Of a stretch of 64,000 nucleotides of DNA, positions 48,601-60,897 are shown one piece after another; the stretch's first letter is position 1, and each line of letters starts with the position of its first letter. Position numbers and translations under genes: made by a program. The stretch is from Ficedula albicollis (taxonomy: Eukaryota; Chordata; Aves; Passeriformes; Muscicapidae). Below the pieces are notes generated by a model. It searched no databases. It was not told where the DNA came from and saw only the letters and a program-made list of their open reading frames with translations. The stretch covers positions 5,658,037 to 5,722,036 of the forward strand of contig NC_021686.1 in NCBI RefSeq assembly GCF_000247815.1, given 5' to 3'.

Positions 48601-50563
48601 TTGCTGGAACTCCTTGTGAGGTTGTGCCTGGGCTCAGGTGAGTGCTTGGGCCAGACCTGCTGTTTGTGTCTCAGCTCAGCTCAAGAAAGCTGTAAGGAAC
48701 AACGGGAAGACTTTCCCCCCTGCATCTCCTTGTCTTCTTCCCATTCCCCAAACACCTTCCTTGGAGAAATGTGGATGCACATTTTGGGAATGCACATTTT
48801 GGGAATGCTGCAGGTAAAGAACCATCTCTTACCATGTTCTACCTTAAAAAGCAGAAGTGGGTAAGGAAGCTGTTTGCAGATATTCATTGCTCTCGCATTT
48901 GGTATTTTTGTGTATTTCTGTAGGATAATGATGATATTTATTGCTTTGCCTTTGCAGAAATCTGGGATTTTGCATCACCCCAGCACAGTTATCCCTATGC
49001 TCAATGGTGTAAAATGCATTAATGATGTTACTGTTTATTACATTAAAAGCAGCTTTACAAGAAAATACATCAAGTCAATTTTGCTGCAGCATTTCTCTTT
49101 GTTACTGAGCCTTTGTTCTCAACCTGAAAGTGCACCAAAATATTTTAATCAACTTTTCAAAGGTCTGAAATTCAATTAGAATTTTAGGAATCTGAAGTAG
49201 AATAATTTTTTAAGATCTCAATTGAAGCAAAACCTTTTTTTCCCCAAGAATATAGGTACTAAGGCTTCAACTATCCAGAAGTGTTGTTGAAGACTGAATT
49301 AAACAATCCTATGTATTGTATTTAGCTCTGGAATGTGAGGAGAATGTAATTTACACACTCTGGGAAGTCACTCCATGCTTTGTTTTCCCCCCAAATGGGT
49401 CACATACCTTCTCTCCATCATATCTTTGCTATGAACTCAAGCTGTGCCTCAGTACTTTTTTGCAGAGAACTCTCACCTTGATAGCTTCATCTTAATTGAA
49501 CAATTTAGAGCTTTTCTTATTTTAATAGCTCAGACTTACAATATTCATCTCTTCCATGCAGTAAGGCAGAAATAGAGTTTCCAGTCTCTTTTGCCACTGG
49601 GCAATTTTCTGTGCAGAGCATCCCTGTGTGGAAAAGCTGCTGAAGGCTGTTCCTTGGAATAGAACCACTTCACTCAGCTCCTCCAGCTCTCATTTCATGC
49701 AGGTGTAATTGCACTGGTACTGAGGTAATGGTTTTTGACTTGTTCCAAGGTGCTGGGAAAATGCAGCCCTTCAGTTGGATAAAGGGAAGAGCTCTTGCAG
49801 GATACCTTCATCAGCTGGACACAAAACGGCTGCTTTTGATGGTAGATGGCAGAAGGTGGGCTCCAAGGGGATCTGGGAGGAGAATGGGAACCCCAGAGCA
49901 GGAGGTGAAGTATCACAGTCACTTTTTGTCTCCTAACAAAGGTGAGCCAGGCCTGGGCATTTGCCTGCTTGCTGAGCTGATGGATCAGTGTGTGCCGTGG
50001 GCAAGGCTGAGCCTGGCTTAGGGAGATGGGCCCCAGACAGATGAGGAGTCCTGCTGGGGTGAGACAGAACTGAACTGGACTCAGAAGCCACTGCAGCATT
50101 TCCAGGAAAGGCAGGGGTGAGGACAAGGAGCTGCACTCTGTGATGCTGGCTCACTCTGAAGGGAACTGCTGGAGGGTGGTGCCTCAGAACCCTGCTGGGG
50201 GCTCTCCTTGCTGTCCTGGACTCACTTGACTCCACTTTGCACAAGCTTTGGATGTGTCAGCTGAGTTGCTCTTTATTCTTTCCTAATCTTCAGACAGTTA
50301 AGAAAGATTTCCTGTGTGGCTGGGTAAGTGCTGGGCTTCAAGAACATTGCTTCTGGTCTATAAAGTATCCCTAGGTTATGTCAAGAGTATTTTTTTGCAA
50401 TCAGAGACAACTCCCATGCAGTGCTTAAGCAGACTACACACACCAGGTATTGCTGTTGCTGCTGCAGCTTTTCTATTTTTAGTTAAGAAGGTCCCTGAGG
50501 ATGTAGACATGGGTTTTCCTCATTTACCTGCTTCAGGAAAGAACATGAAATGGTTATTCCTTT
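45651..50563. other. Unique non-coding sequence, AT-rich
   Basis: About 5 kb without recognised genes. 46.0-46.9 kb and 47.6-48.1 kb are AT-rich with TAATTA-like sites. 48776-48807 repeats GCACATTTTGGGAAT twice. Confidence 0.5.
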
Positions 50564-50657
50564 GCTTGTGTAAGATCAAAGAGTCTTTTGCAGAGATGTG
50601 ATTCCACATCGCTTGTGTAAGATCAAAGAGTCTTTTGCAGAGAAGTGATTCCACATT
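50564..50657. repeat. 47-bp tandem duplication
   Basis: GCTTGTGTAAGATCAAAGAG... is present at 50564-50610 and 50611-50657 with one difference (GAGATGTG/GAGAAGTG). Confidence 0.94.
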
Positions 50658-53600
50658 ATGAATTCAGGGTTTCATCAAAGCTGCTGCTCTACTGGCCCAC
50701 ATACAGGAATTGCTTCATGTGGCTGCTTATGTTCCACACGCCTCAGAGATAACGCAATAATAAAAACAACCAAAGCACATAACCAGAAATGGTTATTGCC
50801 CTCCCCCTGTTGAAGCACAGTACAGGTTTTGGGGATATATGTGGATATCTGTAAGGGACTAGCTCAGTGAGATAACACCACCTGTACTGCAGATGAGCTC
50901 TAGAGTTTGTGTGTGTTTGTGGTTAATTGCTAATTATTTTAGTTTTGTGTGTTTCTTATCACTAGATGAAAACTCTTATAAGCTACATCTTGGAAAAAGA
51001 TCTAATTTTTATACTGAAATTCTAAAGGTCACTGGGATCCTCATAGAAAGAAAAAGGAAGAAAGAGCAGGTACCTTCAAGGTCACTGGGGCAGTGTTGGA
51101 AGCTGGTCACCACCTGGGCTCCTGGAGGTGATACACAGTGGAAAGCCCTTTAAAGCACAAGCACTTTGCCCTATCTGTGAAGTGAATGATCTTGTTTGAA
51201 CAAGAGTTTCATTCTTATGTGCTGGTTGTTCCTATGCATTGATTCCTCTATTGAACTGCAGAGTTTTGCTTGTTTCTGGTCAGGCTGCAAAACATTTGTC
51301 TTCATAGAGAGCACGATGCCATGAACCTGCAGCTTCTGGTGTCAGGATGGTAATCCACAGGAGGCCTTTTAGATCACTCAGGGTATCTTCAAAAAGTGTC
51401 CTTGAAATCCAATTTCTTTCTCTCTTAGGAGCTTTAGAAGTCACTTGCAGTGACCTGGAAGAGGATATGGCTTAAAATATGTGTGAACCGGTTCTATAGG
51501 CCACTGTTGCAACGTGTAAGTCACAGTAAAGAAATATTACAGTGCATTTGGGACAGATGAACATACTTCCAATAATTTTGCTTAACAACCATGCCCTTTT
51601 CTGACTAATACTCCCTGGATTTTTGTGAAATACCATGGGTTTGCCAGAGACACTTTTCCTAGGCAGAAAACAAAAAAGCATTGATGGGAACAAATTGCCA
51701 GACAGAGCATTGACCTCGGAGCAAAGTCTCTGCAAGCAGGAGGTAGGATATGGACCACTACTCTGCATTGTCAGATCACTGCAGAAAAGGGATGTGCAGG
51801 GATGATGTTCTCTCAGAAGACATTAAAAACCAGAGGCAGAGATATGCTAGAGGACCAATTTCCACAGCTATATCAGGGCCTGATAGGTATCTGTGAGTCT
51901 CAAGGGAGTCCAGCCCATCTGTTGTAAATGGGCAGCAGCCAGAAGATGACAGGCAGCACAGGAACCAGACCTTGCAATATGTCCCTGTGGATGCTAATGA
52001 CAAATCAATCCAAATCTCTTGAGCTTCAGGACACTTTTTCTTATGTCTAGTTTCAAGTGAAAAAGACAGTTTTTATGCAAATAGCACGTAATAAAATTTT
52101 AACTGACAAGTAGGTCTTGATAGGAAACATTTCCTTGCAGCTTTGTTAATCAGGTGTCCTGCCCAGTCAAGTCTGCAATCCCACATCTTAGAGCTCTGCT
52201 ATCTCAGCACACTGTGAGAGACACAGCCATTCCCAAGGGATCTCTCACCTGAAAAACAAACCGGAAGAGCAGGAAAAGAAAAGCAAAATGACTTACTCAA
52301 GGTTATGGAGATCTGCAGTAATGCCAGGAATGGAGTTCAGATATTTGAATTCATGGAACACCTCCCAGTCACAGGTTGTACCAACCTCCAGTAGCATTTA
52401 GATGTGAGGGTCTTTAAATCTCTCAGACGTGCTGAATTTACTTCTTGGGGAACTCTTCTTGTAGGGGCAGTGTGGGAAGATGTGGTTGGTCAGAGCAGCT
52501 GAAGGATGTAGACAGGCTCAGATTGCCATCTCTTCTTGTAGAAGTCAACAAAAAGTTGCTGTAAACATTTGTCTGTTGAGAGTAGATGAGGTATCAGCTA
52601 CTGGTACTGATGCACTCTGCTAGATACAGGATATAAGAGTTAGAAGATGCACAAGATACCCTGATGTTTCAAAATATTCCATCATTTTGTCAGTTCACAA
52701 GATTTTCATTGGTTCCAGGCAGTGGTTTCAAGTTTCTTATAAAAACTAACATCTGCTATTACTGGTTTTCAGAAAAATTTGGGTCCATAGCTGTCTAGGT
52801 GCCAAATGATCATGTCAGCACATTTATGTAACTCACAGATTCTCCAGAGCGCTTTGGGACTGCTTTAACAGCCTTTCTTTCCCCCTTCCTCAGGGGTGAT
52901 GTTTTCAGCCTGTAAAAGCTACCTGGAAATCAGATTACACACATGCCTCCAAACACCTCTCTCACAGAAAAATGGCTCAGCATGTGCACAGCCACAGCTC
53001 ACAGAACAGTGTGAGGGCTCAGGAACACAGCAGGAGTGGGGTGAGTTGGGCAGCTCTACTCCAAAACCTCCCTCAGAAGGCTCCTGGTGTTTGAGCTCTG
53101 CAGGAGACAGGACGTGTTGCTGTTTGTAAAGATATCCTGGGACTGGAGGTGAGATCTGTTCCATGAATGAGGGGTGTGATGAGGCCATTCTCCAAGAGGG
53201 AAAAACAAACTAACAGAATAAAGCCTGCTGATGAATTTAGATAGAACTGGGACAGATTTGAAGGAATTTGCATATTGTTTTCGTAAGGCACAAAGAAGCC
53301 AAGAAAAGAGGGAGAGTCATAAAATGAAGAGACAGCAAACCTGAAGCCAGTGCTGGGGGCAGTCTGGTGGCTGCTGAACTGAGTGTGTGAGTGAAGTGAC
53401 CATGCAGTCTGTTTGGGCATGTGTGCTAATCCCCTGGAAAGAGTAAGGACAGCAAGGCAAAGGGAGGAAATGCCTCCTTGTTGATTCTCACAAATGTGTC
53501 TGTGTGGTTATAACTTCGTCAATGCATCTTTCCTGCAAAAGGAAAAAAAGAATGCAGTTGTACTGAGAGATCCTGATCCATACTTAACCTTCACTGTCTC

Positions 53601-56278
53601 CAGGCATGGAGGGGGATAAGGAAGAATTTTGTGCCTCCACCTTAAACACTAAATTTTGGCACTGCAATCCTTCTGTGTGCTCAAAGAAGGAAAGTAGCTG
53701 CTTGGGGGATGACAAGAAAAGCAAATCAGAGTACATAATTTTGGCAACGTTTTGGCTCACCTAGGTGCTTGAAAAAGCCTAATGTACCTTTGTTGGAGAC
53801 CTCTGTACCTCTCTAAGGAACTACTGAAAATAGCAACACAATCAGAGGAGGAGAAAAACTGACTGAAGAGCTGCCAGAGAAGAGAAAAAGCCAGAGTCCC
53901 ATTACTTTTGTAGAGTTAATCTAAATCTTGGAGTTGTCCTCCACCTAAAGCCAAGCCATTTTGTTGATATCACTTCTTTCACAGCTTATCTGTCATGTCT
54001 CTCAAGAATTAAACCAGGACCAGGTTTAATCCAAGACCACAATCTCCAAGATTTCTTACTACTGAGCCTAACTGACATTGCAGATCCTCATTAATAGACT
54101 TTGATTTTGAATCTTGTCTTAGCTTGGATTTCTTGTTTGTATTTTGGATTTGGAGCTAAAAGGAGGTAGTGAGTATCAGCAGGGGTCTAGTCCAGTGTTA
54201 TCACCCAGCAGGACTGCACACTTATCTGTGATCAGTTCAGGTGCTGATGGTGTTTGGAACAGGGTGGTACCAGCCATACAGTGTTGGAAAAAAAGCTGTG
54301 ATGCTTTGGAGTGGAAGGGAATGAGGTACAAAGTTTTAATACCATGAAATAATTTCTCAAGTGGTCTGTGGCCATTCTGGCAGCTGATGGGTCTGTTCTA
54401 GCCCGAGTGCATTCCATACCTTTGTGTGCTCCTATTTCACCCTGACAGCCAGTGAGCCTGGGCTGGAAAGAGAGCCCAGGTTGGAGTATTTATAGCACAG
54501 ACAGTTATAGCTGGAAGATGCCCTTGAAGAAGTGGAGGGGACATGGAGACCTTCTGGCCTGCATAAGTAATGCCCCAGCACAGACATGCCCGTCACTGCA
54601 CATCCAGACTTGGATGGGGAAGGAAATCTGCTGTGACAGCTCAGGCACAGCAACTGGCAGCAGAACAATGTGTTGTGTAAATAGGCCAAGGCAGATCAGC
54701 TCTGTAAGCTGATTAGGTTTTTGTATTTTCAAGTAATTAATAGTTATGAAGAAGGTTTACAATTGTTCTTAACACCGTGGAGGCATCCTGGGCCTGTTTC
54801 AGAAGCACACTTGGGCAGTTACTGTGTTCTTCACTGGGACCAAGGCTGGTTAATGCTTTCTCTCATCACCAGGGACTGTGCAGGCTCTGTGGGCAGCACT
54901 GCAGAGACAATCTGCCCCATAACTCCATGAAGCAGAGTCATAGCTCAGATGAAAGCTCAGACAAGGCAAGAGAGAGGGGTGAGGCTGCAGAATGATCCAT
55001 CCTTTTGTGGGGAGCTCAGGGAGCCACCTGGGGCTGTGTGTCCAGCCGTGGAGCAGGGCAGATATATTCAGATCTGGGAGTGCTCTGTCTCACCAGATCT
55101 GCCACAGCAGGAGCCTCACATGAATTGGACTTTTGCTGTTATGTATGCACACATCTTGGCTTGTTTCCCCCTTCTTTCACCAAGGAAATATAAGTAAACT
55201 GATGCTTCTGATGGAGTTTGCACATGAAGTTTAATCAGAGTGAGACTTGAGAGTTCAGATCCCTGGAGGTAGGGAATAGGAAGGGCAAGAAGGCTGGTGA
55301 TGCAAAGTCTGCCATTTCCTACAGCACAGTGATGGAGATCCCTTGTCATCTTTCCTTTATTTGCTGTGGCATAAAGTGATCCCAGAGCAGGTATTAATGA
55401 CTAAGCTGAACAGCTAAAAATGTCATTGGTATTTCATATTTTAGTAAAGTGTGCCTGTATTTCTAATTGTGCATATTTAGTAGTGTCTCTGACCTACTAG
55501 CCTTTGTAATTGATCTTTTTGGGTAGCAAATTCACTTTTTACCATGCAAGGATGTTTTCTACATCTGGCCAGCTGCTGAGGTTTCAGTAAGGATGGCAAC
55601 ATTGGATGGGGAATGCTGTTAGCAATTTAAAGATACCAAGGAGTTTGTGTGACCTTCTCACTAATAGACCACAAGTTCCATCCAGTGTTTTCCACATGAG
55701 TCTGAGAACCTCTGGTTGAACATTGTGCTTTCTAATTGAGATGCTCAATTGCTGATAAATCCACAGCACCCATGAATGGTCTACCCAGTGTTTAGTTGCA
55801 AGAAGGTCAGATTTGATTTTCATTATGAATGTGACTGACCATTTTTCAGGCATGGCATCTTGATTTAAATTTTCTTTTTTTCCCCCCTGAAATTTTCTAG
55901 TCTCAGATACCTCTTCTCTAGGCTGATAATTATAGCTCATGAACAAGGTGTCTTCATTTGAATATCTTTCTATTCTGAACTCTTTCAGTTACTTGTAAAA
56001 ATAATGGTTCAAAGAAACTTAGGAGTAGATGTATAATTAGCTCTGAGATGACTAAACAGTGGGAGTTACAGCACATCAGGAGGTACCAGCACTGGCCCAC
56101 CTAGAAGGAACAAAAGGAGTTGGGTCACACTGTGTGCACCATGTTAATATCTTTTATTTATTTGCCTGAAGTGGGAGAACTCTCAGCTGCTTGCAGTACT
56201 TGAGTCCTTGTAACTCTACTGGGTTCCTTATGGGTGATACACTCACCCCACCACAGGGCCGTATCCAGAAGGGACAGA
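50658..56278. other. Unique non-coding sequence
   Basis: About 5.6 kb with no recognisable exon, RNA gene or repeat family. Frames up to 120 codons (55584-55946, minus strand) show no domain. Confidence 0.45.
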
Positions 56279-56415
56279 GGATCCCAGAATGGTTTGGGCT
56301 GGAAGGGACCTTAAAGCTCATCTCATTCCAGCCCCTGCCATGGGACACCTTCCACTGTCCCAGGGTGCTCCAAGCCCTGTCCAGCCCGGCCTTGGACACT
56401 GCCAGGGATGGGGCA
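56279..56415 (-). mobile_element. CR1 LINE 3' end fragment, minus strand
   Basis: GGATCCCAGAATGGTTTGGGCTGGAAGGG, then CCTTAAAGCTCATCTCATTCCA, then CCTTGGACACTGCCAGGGATGGGGCA, is the reverse complement of the CR1 3' end seen at 12.0 kb, but from a different and more diverged copy. It is 5'-truncated and non-coding. The overlapping plus- and minus-strand frames of about 100 codons here are CR1-derived shadows. Confidence 0.92.
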
Positions 56416-58961
56416 GGATGGCCAAACATTTCTCTATGGGTGATGTCTTCTGGGCAGGCCAAATCTAAGGTGTTTTACTAGAGCAAGTGCTTTGGGTACA
56501 CTTCTCTTCTTGTTTGGAAAGGGGAGCTGGAGTCTCTGGTGTCTCTGAGCTGAGCTGAGAACCAAGGGCCACAACACATGCTGGTGGCACTCTGTTGTTG
56601 GAGCTGACTGGCAACATCCCTGTTCCAAAGGGACACAAGGAGTCGTTCACATCTGCAATAAGTCCATTTTGGCTGTGAAATACATGCACTTAGGCTACAA
56701 TTTTTCTTCTGTTCAGTGTGCTGGGGAAGCACTTTTCCACTGCAAGGTCTGCCCCTGCTGAGGCAACAGCTGCAGAATAAGCAGCAAGTGCTTACACCTC
56801 AGTGGGAGTGAGGGCTGGGAGGATTCTGGTCTGCTGGCAGTGGGACATAGGCTGGATCCTCTTGGCCTTTCAGCCCCCAGTTTGCCCTGGGCTCATTCCC
56901 AGCACAGTGAGCACATACGTGGTCAGGGGACTGCAGAGAAGGGTGGAGTGGAGGAGTTTGATTCTTCCACTTCTCATGGGCTACTGACAAGGACTGCCTT
57001 TCCTTCACCCCTTCCACATCTATAAAACAGCTGCTCCCATGGACGTTGAATTTCATTACTGGGAATACATTTTGTAATAGATCCCGACACTTCTTCCTCA
57101 ACTGTTAATTTAGTTGAGCTCTCTGCTGCACAGGCTAATGCTTCAGTGTGGAGGCAGTGGAAAATAATTTAATAAAACTTAACGTTGCTTTCATTTCATG
57201 GCTGTTATTATTGAATATTAGTCATTGCTGAGAATCATTCCTTGAACAGTTTGTTCTTATCATCTGAATGCATTTGGCTATCACCCCTTTGAAATGCAGC
57301 AGCACCTTGGGTGGTAAAGGAAGGCAGCTTTCATTTTGTTCAGTTGTGCATCTTGAAAGCAGTTGTGATCTTAACAAATAGGAGTTATTGTAATTTCAGT
57401 GTCTTCTGTGGTAGTTCAGCATAAAAGATGAAGTTTCAGCTGAAGTTTCATGAAAGAACACCAGAGCTGAAAAAATTATGAGTGGTTCTGTTACCAGTGA
57501 AACTTGTTTCTCACCAAAACTGTACGTTCTTGGTTCAGCCAAAGTTAAGAAACAAGCTCCAGAGTGGGTCAGAAATACCCTTTGCCTTCTGATAAAATGA
57601 ATTGATAAGAGCTGGGAAGAATAGACCCAGACCTTGCAATGCTGTCTATGTGTGTGTTTATATTCAGATATTGACTACCACAGTTCTGCTGCCTGTTTAT
57701 ATGAACAAAGCTCCATATACAAACATTCAAAGCACTTTCAAGTCTGGTAATGTTTGCAGCATAGACTGAAACCCTTTAATAATGTTTATTTTCTCCTTAT
57801 ATTCATTGGGTAATAGAGATGTATGCTGCCAGTGTTGCTTTGGTGAAAAACCAGTGCATTCCCACATGTGATATTCTATTGAAAAAGGTGTAGCTGTCTC
57901 ATCAGCCACCCTGCTCTCTCAGGGCAGAAAAATATTGTGTTTTATGTTAGAATCTAGATCTATAGAAATAACAACCTTCAAACAGGTTTTAACACTTGGG
58001 AGATGTTTCAAAATATACCCTGCTTTGACATGTGTTTTTTCTTCTAATCTTCCATTCTGAATGCTATGTTTTGCAGTCAGACAAAATCAAATTTTTCTGT
58101 GCTTGATGCTCATATGTGCTCCACCCAAATGGCAGCACTAGTTACACTATTTATTTTCTACAGCTTGGATAAATTCTAAGAGCCTGGTCTGTGTGATGGT
58201 GCTGTCAGCTGCGTTTTGCACTGCCGCGGTAGCACCAAACCAGCTTCACCAGGAGACATGAAGAGGTTTGGAGGGAACTTTGGGAACATCTGGAGCGTCC
58301 AAAACACACACATTAAGCGAGTTTGATGGGATGGTGCTTACAGCCTCATGGATCAAAATGTTGGTGGTGAAGGAGAAAGTGTCCCAGTGGTTTGTATGGT
58401 TTGGTACGTGTGTTTTGAGGGAGCTAATTCAGTTTGAGCTGTGTCCAAGCCCCGCTGCAGAGGCTCCCTGAGGAGGTGTTTATTGCAGAGGCACTGCCTC
58501 ATGGTGGAGAGCCAGCCAAGCCTGGCCTCGTCACAGCTTTTCCTGTGCCTCCCTCACATGCACCATCAACACCAACACAGGAACCCTTCATTTGCTTTCT
58601 GGAGTGTGGGTGTCCTGAGTCAGCTCTCCCTGTGGGTGCCAGCAGTGATGTTTTCTTGCCCTCACAGCATTCCCTGTACCTCTGTGGATGGCAATGGCTC
58701 TGTGTAAATGAGGAGTCTGCCTGCTCAGGGGACTCTCTGAGAAGGCAGCAAAATAACTGAAACTGAGAAGAGTTCCCTTGTTATTTCCAAGGTCATCTTC
58801 ACTCAAAATTTACTTCAACATTAATTATTTGCTAAATGTTTAAAGGGCTTTTACAGAAGCATCATGGACTCCTGAGCCAGAATTTTCTCTGTCTGGCAGA
58901 AACTGGTCCTCCCCAAACTTTTATCCAAGATGTATTGCCATTTCATGAGTCAGATAGAAAA
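56416..58961. other. Unique non-coding sequence
   Basis: No gene recognised. 57.15-57.30 kb is AT-rich. Confidence 0.5.
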
Positions 58962-59147
58962 CCTTATTTTGCCAGGGAACTAAATCCCCTGCCACTCAAT
59001 TTCAGTTAATTTCTATTTGGAGTAAGATGTGTGGGAAGAGGGAATATCTCTAATTGTCACATTTAGAAAGAATAGGCAAACTTCTAGGTGCACAAGTGTT
59101 TCTCTGGGGACAATGTAACTTGTGGAAAGCTGTGTCTACCTACCAAG

Positions 59148-60093
59148 CTCTCCTCTCCTCTCCTCTCCTCTCCTCTCCTCTCCTCTCCTCTCCTCTCCTC
59201 TCCTCTCCTCTCCTCTCCTCTCCTCTCCTCTCCTCTCCTCTCCTCTCCTCTCCTCTCCTCTCCTCTCCTCTCCTCTCCTCTCCTCTCCTCTCCTCTCCTC
59301 TCCTCTCCTCTCCTCTCCTCTCCTCTCCTCTCCTCTCCTCTCCTCTCCTCTCCTCTCCTCTCCTCTCCTCTCCTCTCCTCTCCTCTCCTCTCCTCTCCTC
59401 TCCTCTCCTCTCCTCTCCTCTCCTCTCCTCTCCTCTCCTCTCCTCTCCTCTCCTCTCCTCTCCTCTCCTCTCCTCTCCTCTCCTCTCCTCTCCTCTCCTC
59501 TCCTCTCCTCTCCTCTCCTCTCCTCTCCTCTCCTCTCCTCTCCTCTCCTCTCCTCTCCTCTCCTCTCCTCTCCTCTCCTCTCCTCTCCTCTCCTCTCCTC
59601 TCCTCTCCTCTCCTCTCCTCTCCTCTCCTCTCCTCTCCTCTCCTCTCCTCTCCTCTCCTCTCCTCTCCTCTCCTCTCCTCTCCTCTCCTCTCCTCTCCTC
59701 TCCTCTCCTCTCCTCTCCTCTCCTCTCCTCTCCTCTCCTCTCCTCTCCTCTCCTCTCCTCTCCTCTCCTCTCCTCTCCTCTCCTCTCCTCTCCTCTCCTC
59801 TCCTCTCCTCTCCTCTCCTCTCCTCTCCTCTCCTCTCCTCTCCTCTCCTCTCCTCTCCTCTCCTCTCCTCTCCTCTCCTCTCCTCTCCTCTCCTCTCCTC
59901 TCCTCTCCTCTCCTCTCCTCTCCTCTCCTCTCCTCTCCTCTCCTCTCCTCTCCTCTCCTCTCCTCTCCTCTCCTCTCCTCTCCTCTCCTCTCCTCTCCTC
60001 TCCTCTCCTCTCCTCTCCTCTCCTCTCCTCTCCTCTCCTCTCCTCTCCTCTCCTGGGCTCTCTCCTCTCCTCTCCTCTCCTCTCCTCTCCTCT
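59148..60093. repeat. (TCCTC)n microsatellite, about 945 bp
   Basis: About 181 perfect TCCTC units run from 59148 to 60054. One GGGC interruption at 60055-60058 is followed by seven more units. The strands are pure pyrimidine and pure purine (GAGGA)n, which can form triplex (H-DNA) structures. All three plus-strand frames and one minus-strand frame are open through it, giving spurious products of 350-427 codons built on a five-residue repeat. Confidence 0.98.
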
Positions 60094-60566
60094 TCCTTTC
60101 CTACCTTAACTCCAGGAACTTCCACTACTTTCCTCTTGTGCCCAGCTCTGGCTTTCACCTCTTTTTCTTCATCACTTCTGTGCTTCACAGAGTTGAGTTT
60201 ACTGGGAGCTACCCAGGGAAACCCCTTGAAAGGGGCTGTGGGCAGTTATCCATCTCAGAAGCACTTATTCAACAATGGGTACCAGGGTCAGATGATTTCT
60301 ACATGCCCCAAATCCCATTAACACAGACATTACATATTAGAAATTTCCCTTTTGCAGATATAATCAAATAACAGTAAATCCCTTATTTTGCCAGGGAACT
60401 AAATCCCCTGCCACTCAATTTCAGTTAATTTCTATTTGGAGTAAGATGTGTGGGAAGAGGGAATATCTCTAATTGTCACATTTAGAAAGAATAGGCAAAC
60501 TTCTAGGTGCACAAGTGTTTCTCTGGGGACAATGTAACTTGTGGAAAGCTGTGTCTACCTGCCAAG

Positions 60567-60611
60567 CTCTCCTCTCCTCTCCTCTCCTCTCCTCTCCTCT
60601 CCTCTCCTCTT
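60567..60611. repeat. (TCCTC)n microsatellite, about 9 units
   Basis: This is the short allele-like counterpart in the second copy of the duplication, with the same flanks as the 945-bp tract but only about 45 bp long. Confidence 0.97.
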
Positions 60612-60897
60612 CCTTTCCTACCTTAACTCCAGGAACTTCCACTACTTTCCTCTTGTGCCCAGCTCTGGCTTTCACCTCTTTTTCTTCATCACTTCTGTGC
60701 TTCACAGAGTTGAGTTTACTGGGAGCTACCCAGGGAAACCCCTTGAAAGGGGCTGTGGGCAGTTATCCATCTCAGAAGCACTTATTCAACAATGGGTATC
60801 AGGGTCAGATGATTTCTACATGCCCCAAATCCCATTAACACAGACATTACATATTAGAAATTTCCCTTTTGTAGATATAATCAAATAACAGTAAATC

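Larger units (their letters stand above)
58962..60897. repeat. Tandem duplication of about 517 bp with an unequal TCCTC microsatellite
   Basis: Copy 1 (58962-60380) and copy 2 (60381-60897) share the same left flank (CCTTATTTTGCCAGGGAACT through GTGTCTACCT[A/G]CCAAGC) and the same right flank (TTCCTTTCCTACCTTAACTC through AACAGTAAATC), with very few substitutions. They differ in length by about 900 bp, all of it in the (TCCTC)n tract between the flanks. Confidence 0.95.

Noticed and set aside
59054..60371. Frames of 350-427 codons with a five-residue repeat
   Set aside because: They are translations of (TCCTC)n in three plus phases and one minus phase. A pentanucleotide without stops is open in every such phase.
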